From Lachnospiraceae bacterium (lineage in GTDB: Bacteria > Bacillota > Clostridia > Lachnospirales > Lachnospiraceae), in contig VSNR01000095.1 in NCBI GenBank assembly GCA_009774345.1, positions 1 through 17,144 of the forward strand: a DNA stretch of 17,144 nt, read 5' to 3'. Both the position numbers and the translations under genes were made by a program. Shown here piece by piece: positions 15,096 to 17,144 of the stretch (positions are counted from its first letter, which is position 1; the number at the start of each line of letters is the position of its first letter). Below the pieces are notes generated by a model. It was not told where the DNA came from. It made no database searches and was given only the letters and a program-made list of their open reading frames with translations.

Positions 15096-16189
15096 ATTCT
15101 CGTTTCTACAGTTCATTTTTATTTCCAGTACATTTTTATCAGGTTATCCGCCTCTGCTTCGCTTTTCTGATATTCTTCCATGAGATATTGTATTGTATTC
15201 TCTTTCGATACACCCCGTCTTTTATCCGATCGTATCACTCCGATGATTTCTCCCTCTAATCTGCCCTCTAATTTTCCCTCTTCCCTGATCTCCTGAATCG
15301 CAGCACACATATCCACTTCCTCCTTCCTTTTGGGATATTTTACTTTGGAGCCTGTCACTGCATTGATCACTTCCACTGCCTGACGCTCCACACTTTTGAA
15401 CCGCTCATCTGCACTCACTTCTGTCTTCAACTGCTGTCCATCTGAGGAATATTTGATAAATTTCATCACTTCTCTAAAGCTTGTATGAAATTCATCTAGT
15501 TCATGGTCAGATAATCCTCTGGGTGCAATCAGATTAACACGATAGTCCGCAGCGTATTTTAGTAGTTCCTCGTCCGTATCGGCATACATTTCTTTCAGAC
15601 TGAGTGGTCCGTCCCACTCCTCCGCTCCAAAATACACCACTAACGTGACTACTGGCAGCAGTCTGTCGCTCTTCCAGAATCCACTCAAATACTCATCCGC
15701 AGTTGGCCTGATATTGGACTTCTTGTGCGATTTTGCCGTTTCTGTCACCTGTTTGGCTAGCTGCATAAAATCATACAGCCCATCCTTTACAGGCATTGCA
15801 TAATTGATCTTTGACTCATTTTCCACTGCCAGTATACAATAAGCTGCTCTGCCATCTGTCATTGCTGTCAGTAATTTTACAACATCCCTGTATCTTTGTT
15901 CCGGCACGGAAGCATTCCCCGCGGCACCGTAAGGCACCACAATCTCTGTCGTATCCAGCTCAACCAGTCTGTCTGGCAAAATCTTCTGTCTGCCATGATA
16001 TAGAAATTGATTGAACACATCTGCAAAAATCTCTGGGCGTCTCATATAGTTCTTTGTTATTGTGTCTCGCTTCCCCATTTGGTTTCTCCTTGGCGGTTTC
16101 CTTTGTATTTATGTTCATGATATCATATCCGATGAAAAATCTCAAATACTAATTATTTGCCATCCTTCCTAATGTAAAGTATGCAGTTG
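15074..16189 (-). mobile_element. Inverted-repeat-bounded Rpn cassette
   Basis: CAACTGCATACTTTACATT (15074-15092) is a perfect 19-bp inverted copy of 16171-16189, and the match continues inward with one mismatch and GGA. The enclosed ~1.1 kb holds one Rpn-family gene and its terminator. No target duplication is obvious next to the repeats; the outer left repeat at 14978 suggests either a larger unit (14978-16196) or nested copies. Mobility is inferred from the repeats and gene family. Confidence 0.55.
15119..16078 (-). CDS. Rpn-family PD-(D/E)XK nuclease / putative transposase
   Basis: This 319-aa protein belongs to the Rpn (YhgA-like) family of recombination-promoting nucleases. The N-terminal nuclease fold shows the expected order: an Asp in YRDVVKLL (D65) followed by AVENESK (E86, E88, K90), corresponding to the E-x-Q/E-x-K core, then YAMPVKDGLYDFMQ. 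The middle has RLLPVVTLVVYFG and GPLSLKEMY blocks seen in Lachnospiraceae relatives. The C-terminus carries the repetitive EIREEGKLEGRLEGEIIG stretch and a charged helical tail. AAGGAG lies 7 nt before the ATG at 16078. Known Rpn proteins cut DNA in a metal-dependent way and promote RecA-independent recombination; activity here is inferred. The gene is bounded by perfect 19-bp inverted repeats and appears intact. Confidence 0.85.
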   Translation of the reverse strand: MGKRDTITKNYMRRPEIFADVFNQFLYHGRQKILPDRLVELDTTEIVVPYGAAGNASVPEQRYRDVVKLLTAMTDGRAAYCILAVENESKINYAMPVKDGLYDFMQLAKQVTETAKSHKKSNIRPTADEYLSGFWKSDRLLPVVTLVVYFGAEEWDGPLSLKEMYADTDEELLKYAADYRVNLIAPRGLSDHELDEFHTSFREVMKFIKYSSDGQQLKTEVSADERFKSVERQAVEVINAVTGSKVKYPKRKEEVDMCAAIQEIREEGKLEGRLEGEIIGVIRSDKRRGVSKENTIQYLMEEYQKSEAEADNLIKMYWK

Positions 16190-16196
16190 TCAAGGT
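16171..16196 (+). repeat. Repeat copy R3, right end of the Rpn cassette
   Basis: The first 19 bp (AATGTAAAGTATGCAGTTG) are the perfect inverted partner of 15074-15092. Positions 16174-16196 are a 21/23 direct match to 14978-15000. On the minus strand it carries a TTGACA hexamer pointing toward the Rpn gene, without a matching -10. Confidence 0.75.
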
Positions 16197-16241
16197 ACGC
16201 TTTTCCTCTCCTCAAGGTTTCTGTTTTCTATACTTGATTAT

Positions 16242-17021
16242 TTACCCCACCTGCCCCTGAATCTGTCCATAAAATCCCAGCAGGTTATCCATGTACTGCC
16301 GTTTGGTTTCCATCGACGGATGGACATAGCGGTTGAGTGTGATCTGGACATCGGAATGTCCTAAGATCTCACTGAGGCTCTTGACATCGGTGCCGCCCTC
16401 GATGCAGTTTGTCGAAAAGGTATGGCGCAGGATATGGAAATGTTTGTCGGAGAGCGATGCCTCCTTTAACAATTTCTTGAAATGGTACTGTAGACGCTTT
16501 GGCTCGAGTGGTCTGTCGCCGCCAAAGACATATTCCTTGTCATTTTGAAATTTTGTGAACAGCTCCAGCGCTGTGCCCGACAGCGGAATCTCCCGCTGGG
16601 AGTACGGACTTTTGGGAACCATCTCTTTTAAGATCGTTTTGGTTTCATGCCCTTCGGCATACAGACGCTGTACGGTTCTGTTGACGGTTAAAATTTTGTT
16701 CTCAAAGTCGATATCGCTCCATTTGAGTGCACACAGCTCGCCCAGCCTAAGTCCTGTAAAGAGACACATCAGCACTGCCATCTTGAAACAGTCCATCTGG
16801 CTGTAGATTACTTCCATCAGCTTTTTCTGCTCGCTTTTTGCAAGCACTTTGACAGGGGTGTTCCTCGAATCCAGCGCAGACCTTCTTAGGACTGGCATGA
16901 TGAATGCGTACTGAACGGACGCAAATTTCAGAATCTGATTCAGAATACGATCGTATACCAGATACCATCCCTCCCAGCGCCCGTCTTTTCTTTTTCGAAT
17001 GTTTTCTCCTTGTCTTGCCAT
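16242..17021 (-). pseudogene. Tyrosine recombinase with an internally deleted N-terminal region
   Basis: This 259-aa frame encodes a phage/conjugative-transposon type integrase. The catalytic domain (about residues 60-259) keeps all expected residues: R92 (TGLRLGEL), K138, H196-x-x-R199 (HILRHTF), H222 (LGHSD) and Y232 (NRYVHP). The start, MARQGENIRKRKDGRWEGWY, is the usual beginning of the arm-binding domain in Lachnospiraceae integrases. It jumps at about residue 24 to RILNQILKFA, which normally ends the core-binding helices. Roughly 100 or more residues seem to be missing compared with relatives of about 370-400 aa. The reading frame is preserved, so a small protein may still be made, but strand exchange is doubtful. 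No excisionase or cargo genes are visible, so it looks like a relic of an integrated element continuing past the window. Confidence 0.75.
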
Positions 17022-17057
17022 AATTTCTCATCCTTCTCCTTTGTATCATTTTGTAAT

Positions 17058-17100
17058 CACGCCAGCCGCGAAGCGGCATATCTTCTTATGCGGCTGCGTG
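17058..17100. repeat. Palindromic hairpin region upstream of the recombinase
   Basis: CACGCCAGCCGC (17058-17069) pairs with GCGGCTGCGTG (17090-17100) with one bulge. Inside, GCCGC-GAA-GCGGC (17065-17077) and GCATA-(6 nt)-TATGC (17076-17091) are alternative hairpins that exclude the outer stem. Further right, ATCCG (17111) and CGGAT (17133) can form another stem. It may be a leader attenuator or a recombination site; neither is established. Confidence 0.4.
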
Positions 17101-17144
17101 TATAACCACAAATCCGACCATAAAATAGCCGGATACATTAATTT

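Overview
The window looks like a chromosomal segment from a gut-type Clostridia, most likely Lachnospiraceae. The reasons are a Firmicutes-style cellobiose phosphorylase next to a LacI regulator, a FeoA-FeoB fusion, a two-gene NADPH-type glutamate synthase, strong purine-rich ribosome binding sites, sigma-A type promoters and an Rpn-type PD-(D/E)XK 'transposase' of the kind common in that family. This is inferred from gene content; no rRNA or other phylogenetic marker is present.

Layout. 1-1000: a terminator and a two-gene minus-strand unit (an uncharacterised 128-aa protein followed by a HAAS-domain membrane protein). 1079-4784: a divergent sugar module, a LacI-family repressor on the minus strand and a GH94 cellobiose phosphorylase on the plus strand. 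Two near-identical operator-like sites lie between them, each next to one promoter, so the repressor probably controls both genes. 4804-7603: a minus-strand ferrous iron unit with a strong promoter, feoB with a FeoA domain fused at its N-terminus, and a 74-aa His/Cys-containing small protein. 7622-8587: an AT-rich accessory insert on the plus strand. It carries a strong promoter, about 200 nt of multi-hairpin non-coding RNA, an intrinsic terminator, and directly behind that terminator a 218-aa PBECR4-like (putative nuclease toxin) gene. 8600-14837: the gltB-gltD operon (glutamate synthase) with its own promoter and a leader holding an intrinsic-terminator hairpin and a second strong hairpin. 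14857-17144: a decayed, recombination-prone region with the last ~40 codons of an ispD/tarI-like gene, three copies of a ~23-bp repeat, an Rpn-family gene bounded by a perfect 19-bp inverted pair of that repeat, and a tyrosine recombinase that keeps its catalytic residues but has lost most of its N-terminal DNA-binding part.

How it fits together. The core genes are metabolic: cellobiose phosphorolysis, Fe(II) uptake and ammonia assimilation. The best candidate for an undescribed system is the RNA-terminator-toxin-like gene arrangement at 7622-8536. It has the gene order of a type III (RNA antitoxin) toxin-antitoxin system but a different protein family and no tandem repeats in the RNA. The competing explanation is that the RNA is an independent structured sRNA (it reminds me of the raiA ncRNA family) and that the PBECR4-like gene merely landed behind it. 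The second interesting region is the inverted-repeat-bounded Rpn cassette with a third repeat copy at the break in the ispD-like gene.
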